Of a stretch of 64,000 nt of DNA, positions 52,137 to 61,357 are shown piece after piece. The DNA lies in NCBI GenBank assembly GCA_040755915.1, contig JBFLWM010000035.1, positions 1-64,000 on the forward strand. Direction: 5' to 3'. The position numbers and the translations under genes are program-made. The notes beneath the pieces are model-generated. The model saw nothing but the letters and a program-made list of their open reading frames with translations. It was not told where the DNA came from and did no database searches. Each line of letters begins with the position of its first letter. Positions within the stretch are counted from its first letter, which is position 1. Source of the DNA: Sulfurivermis sp040755915. Lineage in GTDB: Bacteria > Pseudomonadota > Gammaproteobacteria > Thiohalomonadales > Thiohalomonadaceae.

Positions 52137-52606
52137 TGATGCAGGTAAGAACCGTAGAGATTTGGGTCGGCGTGTTCGTGGCGGCGGGTCTGGCCGCACT
52201 GTTCATGCTGGCGATGCAGGTGAGCAACCTTACCGTGGTGGGGGACGACAAGGGCTATACCGTGACCGCCCGCTTCGAGAATGTCTCCGGCCTCAAGGTG
52301 CGTTCGCCGGTGACGGTGGCGGGGGTGCGCGTCGGCCGCGTCACCGCCATCGAGTTCGACCCGCAGACCTTCCAGGCCGTGGTGTTCATGCGTATCGGCG
52401 CCGGCTTCGACCAGTTGCCGCTGGATACCTCGGCCGCCGTGCTGACCTCCGGCCTGGTGGGCGAGAAGTACGTCGGCCTGGAGCCGGGCGGCGATATGGA
52501 CGTGCTCAAGGACGGTGGCGAGATCAAGCTGACCCAGTCCACCCTGGTGCTGGAGCAGATGATCGGCAAGTTCCTGTTCGACAAGGCGGAGACCGGCAAG
52601 GAGTGA
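52136..52606 (+). CDS. mlaD: MCE protein MlaD
   Basis: A 156-residue periplasmic MCE protein with one N-terminal helix (about residues 8-28) and one MCE domain (YTVTARFENVSGLKVRSPVTVAGVRVGRVTAIEF, then SGLVGEKYVGLEPGG). Hexamers sit above MlaE and shuttle phospholipids. The length is close to that of typical MlaD (about 150-180). The gene runs directly into mlaB. Confidence 0.95.
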   Translation: MMQVRTVEIWVGVFVAAGLAALFMLAMQVSNLTVVGDDKGYTVTARFENVSGLKVRSPVTVAGVRVGRVTAIEFDPQTFQAVVFMRIGAGFDQLPLDTSAAVLTSGLVGEKYVGLEPGGDMDVLKDGGEIKLTQSTLVLEQMIGKFLFDKAETGKE

Positions 52607-52902
52607 GCACGCCCCGCATCGAGAACGGCGCCGACGGCCTGCGTGTCGCGGGCGATCTCACCTTCGCCACCGTCACCGCCCTGCTGAATGGCAGCAGCGC
52701 GCTGTTCTCCGCCGGCAGCGGCCCGCTGTCGGTGGACCTGTCCGGCGTCGGCCGTGCCGACAGTGCCGGACTGGCCCTGCTCATCGAGTGGTCGCGGCTG
52801 GCGCGCGCGGCCGGGCGTGAACTGCAGTTCCGGGCGGTCCCCGCCCAGATGCAGGCCATCGCCGCCGCCTCCGGACTGAGCGGCATCCTCGCCCTGGCCT
52901 GA
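52603..52902 (+). CDS. mlaB: STAS-domain protein MlaB
   Basis: A 99-residue cytoplasmic STAS protein that binds MlaF and stabilises the complex. VDLSGVGRADSAGLALLIEWSRLAR is the characteristic block, with Ser in the position of the regulatory phosphosite. It begins with GTG overlapping the mlaD stop by four bases. There is no room for mlaC, which normally lies between mlaD and mlaB. Confidence 0.9.
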   Translation: MSTPRIENGADGLRVAGDLTFATVTALLNGSSALFSAGSGPLSVDLSGVGRADSAGLALLIEWSRLARAAGRELQFRAVPAQMQAIAAASGLSGILALA

Positions 52903-53038
52903 GGCCGCCGCCCGGGGCGGCAAAACCCTTGCTGCAGCGGGCATTTCTGGGGGCTGCGTCCCGTTCTCCAGCTTACAAAATCGCGGTTCAGGGGGTATCA
53001 TTCCTCCCCTTGTTTTTCAGGCACAGAGCGGAGCCCCC

Positions 53039-53296
53039 ATGGAACCGAGCGAGATCAAGCGGCTCATCGAGGCCGGCATCCCCGGCTGCGAGGCCATCGT
53101 GACCGGCGACGGCAGCCATTTCGACGCCACCGTGGTCAGTACGGCCTTCGAGGGTCTGTCCATGGTCAAGGAACAGCAGCTGGTATACGCCACCCTGGGT
53201 GATCGCATCACCAGCGGCGCCATCCATGCCCTGTCCATCAAGGCCTACACGCCACAGGAGTGGGAGACCCAGCGCAAGCTGAAGGTGTCCTTCTGA
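53039..53296 (+). CDS. ibaG: BolA-family protein IbaG
   Basis: An 85-residue BolA-fold protein. The family's central block is VVSTAFEGLSMVKEQQLVYATLGDRI, with the histidine of SIHALS-type motifs in AIHALSIKAYTPQEWE. IbaG/YrbA binds monothiol glutaredoxins and iron-sulfur clusters and affects acid stress and murA expression. GGAG precedes the ATG. It lies directly before murA, as in E. coli. Confidence 0.93.
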   Translation: MEPSEIKRLIEAGIPGCEAIVTGDGSHFDATVVSTAFEGLSMVKEQQLVYATLGDRITSGAIHALSIKAYTPQEWETQRKLKVSF

Positions 53297-53347
53297 TCCC
53301 CTACACCGAACCGGCGGCCTGCGCGGCACGCGGGCCGGAGCCAGTAC

Positions 53348-54658
53348 ATGGATAAACTGATCATCACCGGCGGCAGCCGCCTCAACGGCGAAATCCGCAT
53401 TTCCGGCGCCAAGAACGCGGCGCTGCCGATCCTGGCGGCCACCCTGCTGGCCGACACGCCGCTCACCGTGGGCAACGTGCCGCACCTGCACGACATCACC
53501 ACCACCATGGAGCTGCTCGGCCAGATGGGCGTGCACCTGACGGTGGACGAGAAGCTCAACACCGAGGTGGACAGTTCCACCATCAACTCCTTCGTTGCGC
53601 CCTACGAGCTGGTGAAGACCATGCGCGCCTCGATCCTGGTGCTGGGGCCGCTGGTGGCGCGTTTCGGCCATGCCGAGGTGTCGCTGCCCGGCGGTTGCGC
53701 CATCGGCTCGCGTCCGGTGAATCTGCACATCACCGGCCTGCAGCGCATGGGCGCCGACATCTCCGTCGAAAACGGTTACATCAAGGCCCGTGCCAAGCGC
53801 CTCAAGGGCGCCAAGCTGGTGATGGACCTGGTCACCGTCACCGGCACCGAGAACCTGATGATGGCCGCGGCCCTGGCCCAGGGCACCACGGTGATCGAGA
53901 ATGCCGCGCGCGAACCGGAGGTGGTGGACCTGGCCAACTGCATCAACATGATGGGCGGCAAGGTGTCCGGCGCCGGCACCGACACCATCACCATCGAGGG
54001 CGTCGACAGCCTGAGCGGCGGCCGCTACGACGTGATGCCCGATCGCATCGAAACCGGCACCTATCTGGTCGCGGCGGCGATTACCGGCGGCAAGGTGAAG
54101 TTGAAGGACACCCGGCCGGACCTGCTCGATGCGGTGCTGTCCAAGCTGCGCGAGGCGGGGGCCGAGATCGAGACCGGTGCCGACTGGATCAGTCTGGATA
54201 TGCAGGGACGCCGGCCTCGTGCGGTGAGCGTGCATACCGCCCCCTATCCGGCCTTTCCCACCGACATGCAGGCGCAGTTCACTGCGCTCAATGCCATTGC
54301 CGAAGGGGCCGGCACCATTACCGAGACGGTGTTCGAGAACCGCTTCATGCACGTGCAGGAACTGCAGCGCATGGGCGCCAGCATTCGCCTGGAAGGCAAC
54401 ACCGCCATCACCACCGGCGTGGACAGGCTCACCGCCGCGCCGGTGATGGCCACCGATCTGCGCGCCTCCGCCAGTCTGGTGCTGGCGGGCCTGGTGGCGC
54501 AGGGCGACACCATCGTCGATCGCATCTATCACATCGATCGCGGCTATGAATGTATCGAGGAAAAGCTGCAGCAGCTTGGCGCGCGCATCCAGCGCATGCC
54601 GGACAAGAGCTTCCAGCGCAGCCGCGCCGGCAGCCTGCTGCGTGATGTAATGCCATGA
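53348..54658 (+). CDS. murA: UDP-N-acetylglucosamine 1-carboxyvinyltransferase
   Basis: A 436-residue cytoplasmic enzyme catalysing the first committed step of peptidoglycan synthesis. The active-site cysteine is Cys117 in PGGCAIGSRPV, the residue attacked by fosfomycin. The N-terminal ISGAKNAALPILAATLLAD and the later TDLRASASLVLAGLVA are diagnostic. It overlaps hisG by four bases. Confidence 0.97.
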   Translation: MDKLIITGGSRLNGEIRISGAKNAALPILAATLLADTPLTVGNVPHLHDITTTMELLGQMGVHLTVDEKLNTEVDSSTINSFVAPYELVKTMRASILVLGPLVARFGHAEVSLPGGCAIGSRPVNLHITGLQRMGADISVENGYIKARAKRLKGAKLVMDLVTVTGTENLMMAAALAQGTTVIENAAREPEVVDLANCINMMGGKVSGAGTDTITIEGVDSLSGGRYDVMPDRIETGTYLVAAAITGGKVKLKDTRPDLLDAVLSKLREAGAEIETGADWISLDMQGRRPRAVSVHTAPYPAFPTDMQAQFTALNAIAEGAGTITETVFENRFMHVQELQRMGASIRLEGNTAITTGVDRLTAAPVMATDLRASASLVLAGLVAQGDTIVDRIYHIDRGYECIEEKLQQLGARIQRMPDKSFQRSRAGSLLRDVMP

Positions 54659-55287
54659 GCGAGACGCTGACCATCGCCCTGTCCAAGGGGCGCATCTTCA
54701 AGGACACGCTGCCGCTGCTGGCCCATGCCGGCATCGTGCCGAAGGACGATCCGGAGACCAGCCGCAAGCTGATTCTCGACACCAACCAGGATGACGTGAA
54801 GCTGGTGATCATTCGTGCCGCCGACGTGCCGACCTTCGTCGAATACGGCGCCGCCGACCTCGGCGTCACCGGCAAGGATGTGTTGCTGGAACACGGCGGC
54901 GAGGGGCTGTACGAGCCGCTCGATCTGCAGATCGCGCGCTGCCGCCTGATGGTGGCCGGCAAGCCCGGCTTTGAACCGGCGCGCCGCCTGCGTGTCGCTA
55001 CCAAGTACCTCACGATTACCAAAAATTACTATGCCGCTCAGGGCCGCCAGGTGGACCTGATCAAGCTGTACGGCTCCATGGAACTGGCGCCGCTGGTGGG
55101 GCTGGCCGATTGCATTGTCGATCTGGTGGAGACCGGCAATACGCTGAAGGCCAACGGCCTGGAGCCGCTGGAACACATCATGGACATCAGCTCGCGCCTG
55201 GTGGTGAACAAGGCGGCGATGAAGATGAAGCACGCCCGCGTCAAGGCGTTCATCGAGCGCATGAGCGAGGCAGTCAATTCACGGTAG
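54655..55287 (+). CDS. hisG: ATP phosphoribosyltransferase, short form
   Basis: A 210-residue HisG of the short type, lacking the C-terminal histidine-sensing domain of E. coli HisG (299 residues). It catalyses the first step of histidine synthesis. Hallmarks are ALSKGRIFKDTLPLL, AADLGVTGKDVLLE and the C-terminal GLADCIVDLVETGNTLKANGL. Short HisG needs the partner HisZ, which is not in this window. Its stop codon lies inside the left arm of a perfect 22-base inverted repeat. Confidence 0.95.
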   Translation: MSETLTIALSKGRIFKDTLPLLAHAGIVPKDDPETSRKLILDTNQDDVKLVIIRAADVPTFVEYGAADLGVTGKDVLLEHGGEGLYEPLDLQIARCRLMVAGKPGFEPARRLRVATKYLTITKNYYAAQGRQVDLIKLYGSMELAPLVGLADCIVDLVETGNTLKANGLEPLEHIMDISSRLVVNKAAMKMKHARVKAFIERMSEAVNSR

Positions 55288-55363
55288 GAGCGGCTCTGCC
55301 GCGATGATTCCAGTCGCGGCACCGTCGCTTCGTATGGTTGAATCGCGGCAGAGCCGCTCCTAC
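55284..55363. repeat. Perfect 22-base inverted repeat of the GTAGGAGCGGC family
   Basis: The left arm begins GTAGGAGCGGCTCTGCCG (55284-55305) and its exact complement ends CGGCTCCTAC-like at 55363 (55342-55363). The hisG TAG stop is formed by the left arm and the hisD ATG lies two bases after the right arm. Related copies lie at 936-957 and near 4460. Confidence 0.85.
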
Positions 55364-55365
55364 GG

Positions 55366-56673
55366 ATGTTTGCAATGACCATCAAACGACTCGATACCAC
55401 CACCCCTGATTTCTGGAAGGCGCTGGAGCAGCTGCTGGCCTGGGAAGGCGTGTCCGACGACAAGGTCAACGCCATCGTGCGCGAGATCCTGCAGGCGGTG
55501 AAGCAGCGCGGTGACGCGGCGGTGCTGGAATACACCAACCGCTTCGATCGCATGCAGGCCACGAGCATGGCCGAACTGGAGATCCCGCGGGCGCAGCTTG
55601 AGGCGGCGCTGGGCAAGATCAGCCCCGAACAGCGCCGTGCCCTGGAGCTGTCGGCGGCGCGCGTGCGCGCCTATCACGAACACCAGAAGGTGGATTCCTG
55701 GAGCTACACCGAGGCCGACGGCACCCTGCTGGGTCAGCAGGTGACGCCGCTGGATCGTGTCGGCCTGTATGTGCCGGGCGGCAAGGCGGCCTATCCGTCG
55801 TCGGTGCTGATGAATGCCATTCCCGCCAAGGTGGCCGGGGTGGAGGAACTGATCATGGTGGTGCCGACACCGGACGGCGTGGTCAACGAGCTGGTGTTCG
55901 CCGCTGCCGCAGTGGCGGGTGTCGATCGCGTGTTCGCCATCGGCGGTGCCCAGGCTGTGGCGGCGCTGGCCTATGGCACAGAGAGTGTGCCGCAGGTGGA
56001 CAAGATCGTCGGCCCCGGCAACATCTACGTCGCCACCGCCAAGGGCATGGTATTCGGCTCCGTCGGCATCGACATGATCGCCGGCCCCTCCGAGATCCTC
56101 ATCGTCTGCGACGGCCAGACCGATCCGGACTGGATCGCCATGGACCTGTTCTCCCAGGCCGAGCACGACGAGGACGCGCAGTCCATCCTGCTCTGCCCCG
56201 ATGCCGCCTTCCTCGAGGCGGTGCAGGAGAGCATCGCGCGTCTGTTGCCCACCATGGAGCGCGCCGAGATCATCCGCACCTCACTGTACGCGCGCGGCGC
56301 GCTGATCAAGGTGCGCGACCTCGACGAGGCCGTCGCCGTGGCCAACCACATCGCGCCGGAACACCTCGAGCTGTCGGTGGCCGACCCGCAGGCGATGGCC
56401 AAGAAGATCAAGCACGCCGGCGCCATCTTCATGGGCCGCCACACCGCCGAGGCGGTGGGCGACTACTGCGCCGGCCCCAACCATGTGCTGCCCACCTCGC
56501 GCACCGCGCGCTTCTCCTCGCCGCTCGGCGTGTACGACTTCCAGAAGCGCTCCTCGCTCATCATGTGCTCGCCGGACGGCGCCTCGGAGCTGGGCAAGGT
56601 GGCCTCGGTGCTGGCGCGGGGCGAGGGCCTCACCGCCCATGCCCGTTCCGCCGAATTCCGCATCAAGTCGTAA
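55366..56673 (+). CDS. hisD: Histidinol dehydrogenase
   Basis: A 435-residue zinc enzyme performing the last two oxidation steps of histidine synthesis. Recognisable blocks are GLYVPGGKAAYPSSVLMNAIPAKVAGV, FAIGGAQAVAALAYGT, KIVGPGNIYVATAK and the metal-site region SQAEHDEDAQ. An in-frame ATG at 55375 (MTIKRL) is an alternative start. The inverted repeat ends just before the gene and may affect its expression. Confidence 0.96.
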   Translation: MFAMTIKRLDTTTPDFWKALEQLLAWEGVSDDKVNAIVREILQAVKQRGDAAVLEYTNRFDRMQATSMAELEIPRAQLEAALGKISPEQRRALELSAARVRAYHEHQKVDSWSYTEADGTLLGQQVTPLDRVGLYVPGGKAAYPSSVLMNAIPAKVAGVEELIMVVPTPDGVVNELVFAAAAVAGVDRVFAIGGAQAVAALAYGTESVPQVDKIVGPGNIYVATAKGMVFGSVGIDMIAGPSEILIVCDGQTDPDWIAMDLFSQAEHDEDAQSILLCPDAAFLEAVQESIARLLPTMERAEIIRTSLYARGALIKVRDLDEAVAVANHIAPEHLELSVADPQAMAKKIKHAGAIFMGRHTAEAVGDYCAGPNHVLPTSRTARFSSPLGVYDFQKRSSLIMCSPDGASELGKVASVLARGEGLTAHARSAEFRIKS

Positions 56674-56685
56674 TCGGAGCACGCC

Positions 56686-57744
56686 ATGAGCCGCTACTGG
56701 AGCCCGCTGGTGCACCGGCTGTCGCCCTACGTCCCGGGCGAGCAGCCCAGGATGCCGAATCTGGTCAAGCTCAACACCAACGAGAATCCCTACGGGCCCT
56801 CGCCGCGCGCCCTGGCGGCGATCAGTGCCGCGGTGAACGACGGTCTGCGCCTGTACCCCGATCCCACCGGCATGCAGCTGCGCCAGGCGGTGGCCGACTA
56901 CTACGGCCTCACCCCCGCGCAGGTGTTCGTCGGCAACGGCTCCGACGAAGTGCTGGCCCATGTGTTCCTCGGCCTGTTCCAGCATCCGGCGCCGCTGCTG
57001 TTCCCCGACATCACCTACAGCTTCTACCCGGTGTACTGCGGCCTGTACGGCATCGACTACCGGACGGTGCCGCTGACCGACGATTTCGAGCTGCGCGTCG
57101 CCGACTATCTGCACCCCAACGCCGGCATCATCTTCGCCAACCCCAACGCCCCTACCGGCCGCCTGCTGCCGCTGGCGGAGATCGAGTGGCTGCTGCAACG
57201 CAACACCGAGTCGGTGGTGGTGGTGGACGAGGCCTACGTGGACTTCGGCGGTGACAGCGCTGTTGCCCTGGTGAACAAATATCCCAACCTGCTGGTGGTG
57301 CAGACTCTGTCCAAGTCGCGCTCCCTCGCCGGCCTGCGCGTCGGCTTCGCCCTTGGGCATCCTGACCTTATCCAGGCGCTGGAGCGGGTGAAGGACAGCT
57401 TCAATTCCTATCCGCTGGACCGTCTCGCCCTCATCGGTGGCGTGGCGGCGATGGAGGACCACGAGCACTTCGAGCGTACCCGCCAGGCGGTAATCGCCAG
57501 CCGCGAGGCCCTGTGCCGCGAGCTGGAAAGCATGGGCTTCCGCATGCCGCCATCGGCGGCCAATTTCATCTTCGCGAGCCATCCGCAGCGCGATGCGGCG
57601 GAACTGGCGGCGGCGCTGCGCACCCGCGGCATCATCGTGCGCCACTTCCGCCTGCCGCGCATCGATCAGCACCTGCGCATTACCATCGGCACTCCGGAGC
57701 AAAATGCCGCGCTGCTCGCGGCACTGGGCGAAATCCTCGCCTGA
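56686..57744 (+). CDS. hisC: Histidinol-phosphate aminotransferase
   Basis: A 352-residue PLP-dependent aminotransferase. The substrate loop LNTNENPYGPSP is near the start, NPNAPTGRL and VVVDEAYVDFGG bind the cofactor ring, and the PLP lysine lies in QTLSKSRSLAGLRVGFALG. It follows hisD by 12 bases and ends the histidine gene group here. Confidence 0.96.
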   Translation: MSRYWSPLVHRLSPYVPGEQPRMPNLVKLNTNENPYGPSPRALAAISAAVNDGLRLYPDPTGMQLRQAVADYYGLTPAQVFVGNGSDEVLAHVFLGLFQHPAPLLFPDITYSFYPVYCGLYGIDYRTVPLTDDFELRVADYLHPNAGIIFANPNAPTGRLLPLAEIEWLLQRNTESVVVVDEAYVDFGGDSAVALVNKYPNLLVVQTLSKSRSLAGLRVGFALGHPDLIQALERVKDSFNSYPLDRLALIGGVAAMEDHEHFERTRQAVIASREALCRELESMGFRMPPSAANFIFASHPQRDAAELAAALRTRGIIVRHFRLPRIDQHLRITIGTPEQNAALLAALGEILA

Positions 57745-57848
57745 AAAGCCGACGTCTCTCCGGCGGATGGCTGCCCCCGCCCTTAGCGGCGCCACGGCAG
57801 CTCTGCTAGCATGCGCAGCACCTTTCTCCCGCTCAGGTAAGCAACGCG

Positions 57849-58601
<753 letters not shown>

Positions 58602-58605
58602 GACG

Positions 58606-59133
58606 ATGCAAAACCTGTTGCTGCAGCCGGTGGATTTTCAGGTGGAAAAGACCGCCTGGGGCACCTGGCGCCGGCATCTGTCGGCGCAGGGGAGTTACTA
58701 CGCGGAATTTGCCTCCCACGCCGAACTGCTCGGCTGGCCGCTGCTGCACTACACCCGTGGCATCAACCCGCAGACCGGAAGGCGCACCACGGCGCGCGGG
58801 GTGATCGCCGTGGGGCGTGTGGCGGTGGGTGGCATTGCCCTGGGGCAGGCGGCCTTTGGTCTGTGTGCCATCGGGCAGGCCGGGTTGGGTCTGCTGTTCG
58901 GGCTGGGGCAGGCCGCCAGCGGCTGGTACGCGCTGGGGCAGCTGGCGCTGGGGGTGGAGTTCGGCATCGGCCAGCTGGCGACGGGTTACACCGCCGTCGG
59001 ACAGCTTGCTCTCGGCGAGTACGTGCTGGCCCAGCTGGGCATCGGCAGCCACCTGTGGACGCCGGAGCAGAGCGATCCGGCTGCGGTGGCCCACTTCACG
59101 GCGCTGTGGGAAAAGTTTCGCGTACTGTTCTGA
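58606..59133 (+). CDS. Pentapeptide-like xxAxG repeat protein
   Basis: A 175-residue protein of unknown function. Residues 66-137 form 14 near-perfect pentads ending in glycine (VIAVG, RVAVG, GIALG and so on), with a consensus of two variable residues, Ala, a hydrophobic residue and Gly; two units are hexads. The N-terminal 60 residues and C-terminal 35 are ordinary and soluble. Such regular repeats predict a beta-solenoid, though a membrane role cannot be excluded given its hydrophobicity. GGAGTAGG precedes the ATG. It is coupled to the TerC-like gene and abuts the convergent protease gene. Confidence 0.75.
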   Translation: MQNLLLQPVDFQVEKTAWGTWRRHLSAQGSYYAEFASHAELLGWPLLHYTRGINPQTGRRTTARGVIAVGRVAVGGIALGQAAFGLCAIGQAGLGLLFGLGQAASGWYALGQLALGVEFGIGQLATGYTAVGQLALGEYVLAQLGIGSHLWTPEQSDPAAVAHFTALWEKFRVLF

Positions 59134-60294
59134 TTACTGTTCGGTGTTCTGCACCGGACGTTCCGCCACCTCGGCGTCCAGTTCGAAGGCCTTGCGGTTG
59201 CGCAGCCCCTTGACGCGGATGCGCTGGCCCGGCTTGGTCTGGGTGATGACGTTGAGGGCGGTGCGCACATCGCGCATGGGGCTGCCGTTGATTTCCAGGA
59301 TGACATCACCCGGCTGCAGGCCGGCACGATCGGCCGGGCCGCGCTTGAGCACGCCGGCGATGATGATGCCGCGCTGTTCGCTGAGGCCGAAGGACTCGGC
59401 CAGGGCCGCGGTCATTTCCTGAATTTCCACGCCGAGCCAGCCACGGCTGACGCGGCCCTGTTCGATGATCTGCTGCATCACGCCGCGCGCCAGGCTCACC
59501 GGGATGGCGAAGCCGATGCCCTGGGAGCCGCCGGTACGGGAGAAGATGGCGGTATTGATGCCGACCAGTTCGCCGCCGGCGTTGATCAGTGCGCCGCCGG
59601 AATTACCCGGGTTGATGGCGGCATCGGTCTGGATGAAGTTCTCGAAGGTGCTGATGCCAAGCTGGCTGCGGCCGGTGGCGCTGACGATGCCCAGGGTGAC
59701 GGTCTGGCCGACACCGAAGGGATTGCCGATGGCCAGCACCACGTCGCCGACACGCAGCTGCTCGGAGTCGCCCAGGGTGATGGCGGGCAGGTCGCCCAGC
59801 TCCACCTTGACCACGGCGAGATCGGTTTCCGGATCGGTGCCCACCACCTTGCCACGGGCCGTGCGCCCGTCACGCAGGGCGACTTCGATTTCTTCCGCTT
59901 CGGCCACCACATGGTTGTTGGTAAGAATGTACCCCTGGTCGCTGACGATGACGCCGGAGCCGAGGCTGGTTTCCTGGCGGCTGCGCGGCACGGCACCGAA
60001 ACGGTCGCCGAAGAAGTGGCGGAACAGCGGGTCGTCGAACAGCGGGCTGCGCGTGGTGACGGTCTTGCTGGTATAGATGTTCACCACCGCCGGGGCTGCA
60101 AACTCCACGGCGTCTGCGTAGGATACGGGGCCGGAGGCCGGTGTCGGGCGTGCGCCCGGCGTGCTTTCGATGAAGGCCACCACCTTCTTGCCGTTGTCGA
60201 GCAGGTCCGGCTTCCACACCAGGACCAGAAAGGCGATGGCCAGGCCGATGGTGACGGACTGGACCAGAAAGACGATGGGCCGGTAGAGCTTCAT
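59134..60294 (-). CDS. degS: DegS-like periplasmic serine protease
   Basis: A 386-residue HtrA-family protease anchored by one N-terminal helix (about residues 5-25, IVFLVQSVTIGLAIAFLVLVW). The trypsin-like domain holds the catalytic His (ILTNNHVVAEA), Asp (DPETDLAVVKV) and Ser (NPGNSGGALIN). One C-terminal PDZ domain follows (RGWLGVEIQEM... AGLQPGDVILEINGSP). One PDZ and a membrane anchor fit DegS/AlgW, which cleave the anti-sigma factor RseA/MucA under envelope stress. Its stop directly meets that of the pentad-repeat gene. Confidence 0.92.
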   Translation of the reverse strand: MKLYRPIVFLVQSVTIGLAIAFLVLVWKPDLLDNGKKVVAFIESTPGARPTPASGPVSYADAVEFAAPAVVNIYTSKTVTTRSPLFDDPLFRHFFGDRFGAVPRSRQETSLGSGVIVSDQGYILTNNHVVAEAEEIEVALRDGRTARGKVVGTDPETDLAVVKVELGDLPAITLGDSEQLRVGDVVLAIGNPFGVGQTVTLGIVSATGRSQLGISTFENFIQTDAAINPGNSGGALINAGGELVGINTAIFSRTGGSQGIGFAIPVSLARGVMQQIIEQGRVSRGWLGVEIQEMTAALAESFGLSEQRGIIIAGVLKRGPADRAGLQPGDVILEINGSPMRDVRTALNVITQTKPGQRIRVKGLRNRKAFELDAEVAERPVQNTEQ

Positions 60295-60361
60295 GCAGGG
60301 AGTCCCGCGCCAGGGGTTGGAATGGAAGGCGCTGATTTTAACGTAATTACGGGTACACGGC

Positions 60362-61120
60362 ATGGTGCGACTGAACGAGCTTGTGACCTGGAGCAACAAT
60401 CTGCTGCAGGTGGACGATTACCAGGACTACTGTCCCAACGGTCTGCAGGTGGAGGGGCGGGGTGAGGTGCGGCGGCTGGTCAGCGGTGTCACCGCCAGCC
60501 AGGCGCTGATCGAGGCGGCCATCGTCCGCGGGGCCGACGCCCTGCTGGTGCATCACGGCTGGTTCTGGAGTGGGGAGGACCCCCGCGTGGTAGGCATGAA
60601 GCAGCGCCGGCTGAAGTCCTTGCTGGCCAACGACATCAGCCTGCTGGCCTATCATCTGCCGCTGGACGGCCATGCTGAACTGGGCAACAACGCCCGTCTT
60701 GGCCAGGTGCTGGGCCTGTCCGTCGAGGGGCGCTTCGGCAAGGGACCGGGCGGCGGCATCGCGTTCCACGGTTCCCTGCCGCAGGTTCTGTCCGGGGCCG
60801 AACTGGCCGCCCACATCGGCCGTTGCCTGGGGCGGGCACCGCTGCATGTCAGCGGTGGCGACCGTCCTCTGCGGCGCGTCGGCTGGTGCAGCGGGGCGGC
60901 CCAGGGCTGGATCGAGCAGGCCGCGGCCCTGGGGCTGGACGGCTTCATCAGCGGCGAGGTGTCGGAGCAGACGGTGCACGCGGCACGCGAGCTGGGCATC
61001 GACTACTTCGGTGCCGGCCATCACGCCACCGAGCGTTATGGCGTGCAGGCATTAGGTGAGCATTTGGCTCGGAAATTTGCGATCAATCATGAATTTATCG
61101 ACATCGATAACCCGGTATGA
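60362..61120 (+). CDS. ybgI: Nif3-like dinuclear metal centre protein (YbgI)
   Basis: A 252-residue protein of the NIF3/YbgI family. The metal ligands are seen in YCPNGLQVEGR, ADALLVHHGWFW, YHLPLDGHAELGNN and AGHHATERYGVQALGEHLA. Function is debated (GTP cyclohydrolase-like or metal-dependent hydrolase). The ATG gives the usual start MVRLNELVTW. It is divergent from degS and lies upstream of petABC, a common arrangement in gammaproteobacteria. Confidence 0.9.
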   Translation: MVRLNELVTWSNNLLQVDDYQDYCPNGLQVEGRGEVRRLVSGVTASQALIEAAIVRGADALLVHHGWFWSGEDPRVVGMKQRRLKSLLANDISLLAYHLPLDGHAELGNNARLGQVLGLSVEGRFGKGPGGGIAFHGSLPQVLSGAELAAHIGRCLGRAPLHVSGGDRPLRRVGWCSGAAQGWIEQAAALGLDGFISGEVSEQTVHAARELGIDYFGAGHHATERYGVQALGEHLARKFAINHEFIDIDNPV

Positions 61121-61357
61121 ATGCGCCGCACTGGGGGGCGTTCTTTCCTTGACCCGGCGCAGGTCTTTGTATGAAACTACGCGGCTAATTCTCTATAGGT
61201 ATCTTCTGGCTTGCTGAAAGTGGTAGGGCCGGAAGCGACTTCGAACTGCATCAAGACGGTTTTTTTAGCGTTTGCCCGGTACGGTCACGGCCGCAGCAGT
61301 ACCAAGGCCAGGGCCCGGGTTTTTGTTTTTTTTGCCTGACTTCGGGAGAGAGTATTG
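61121..61357 (+). promoter_or_regulatory. Leader region of the petABC operon
   Basis: These 237 bases hold no gene. TTGACC (61149-61154) followed by TATGAA at a short 15-base spacing is a weak promoter candidate. GGTAC/GTACC (near 61278-61300) could form a stem. Two T-runs, near 61258-61266 and 61318-61332, are conspicuous; the second follows GGGCCCGGG and may be a terminator or attenuator before petA. GGGAGAG (61344-61350) is the petA ribosome binding site. Confidence 0.4.

Noticed and set aside
52904..52921. GCCGCC/GGCGGC hairpin after mlaB as a terminator
   Set aside because: The stem is followed by CAAAACCC rather than a T-tract, so intrinsic termination is unlikely.
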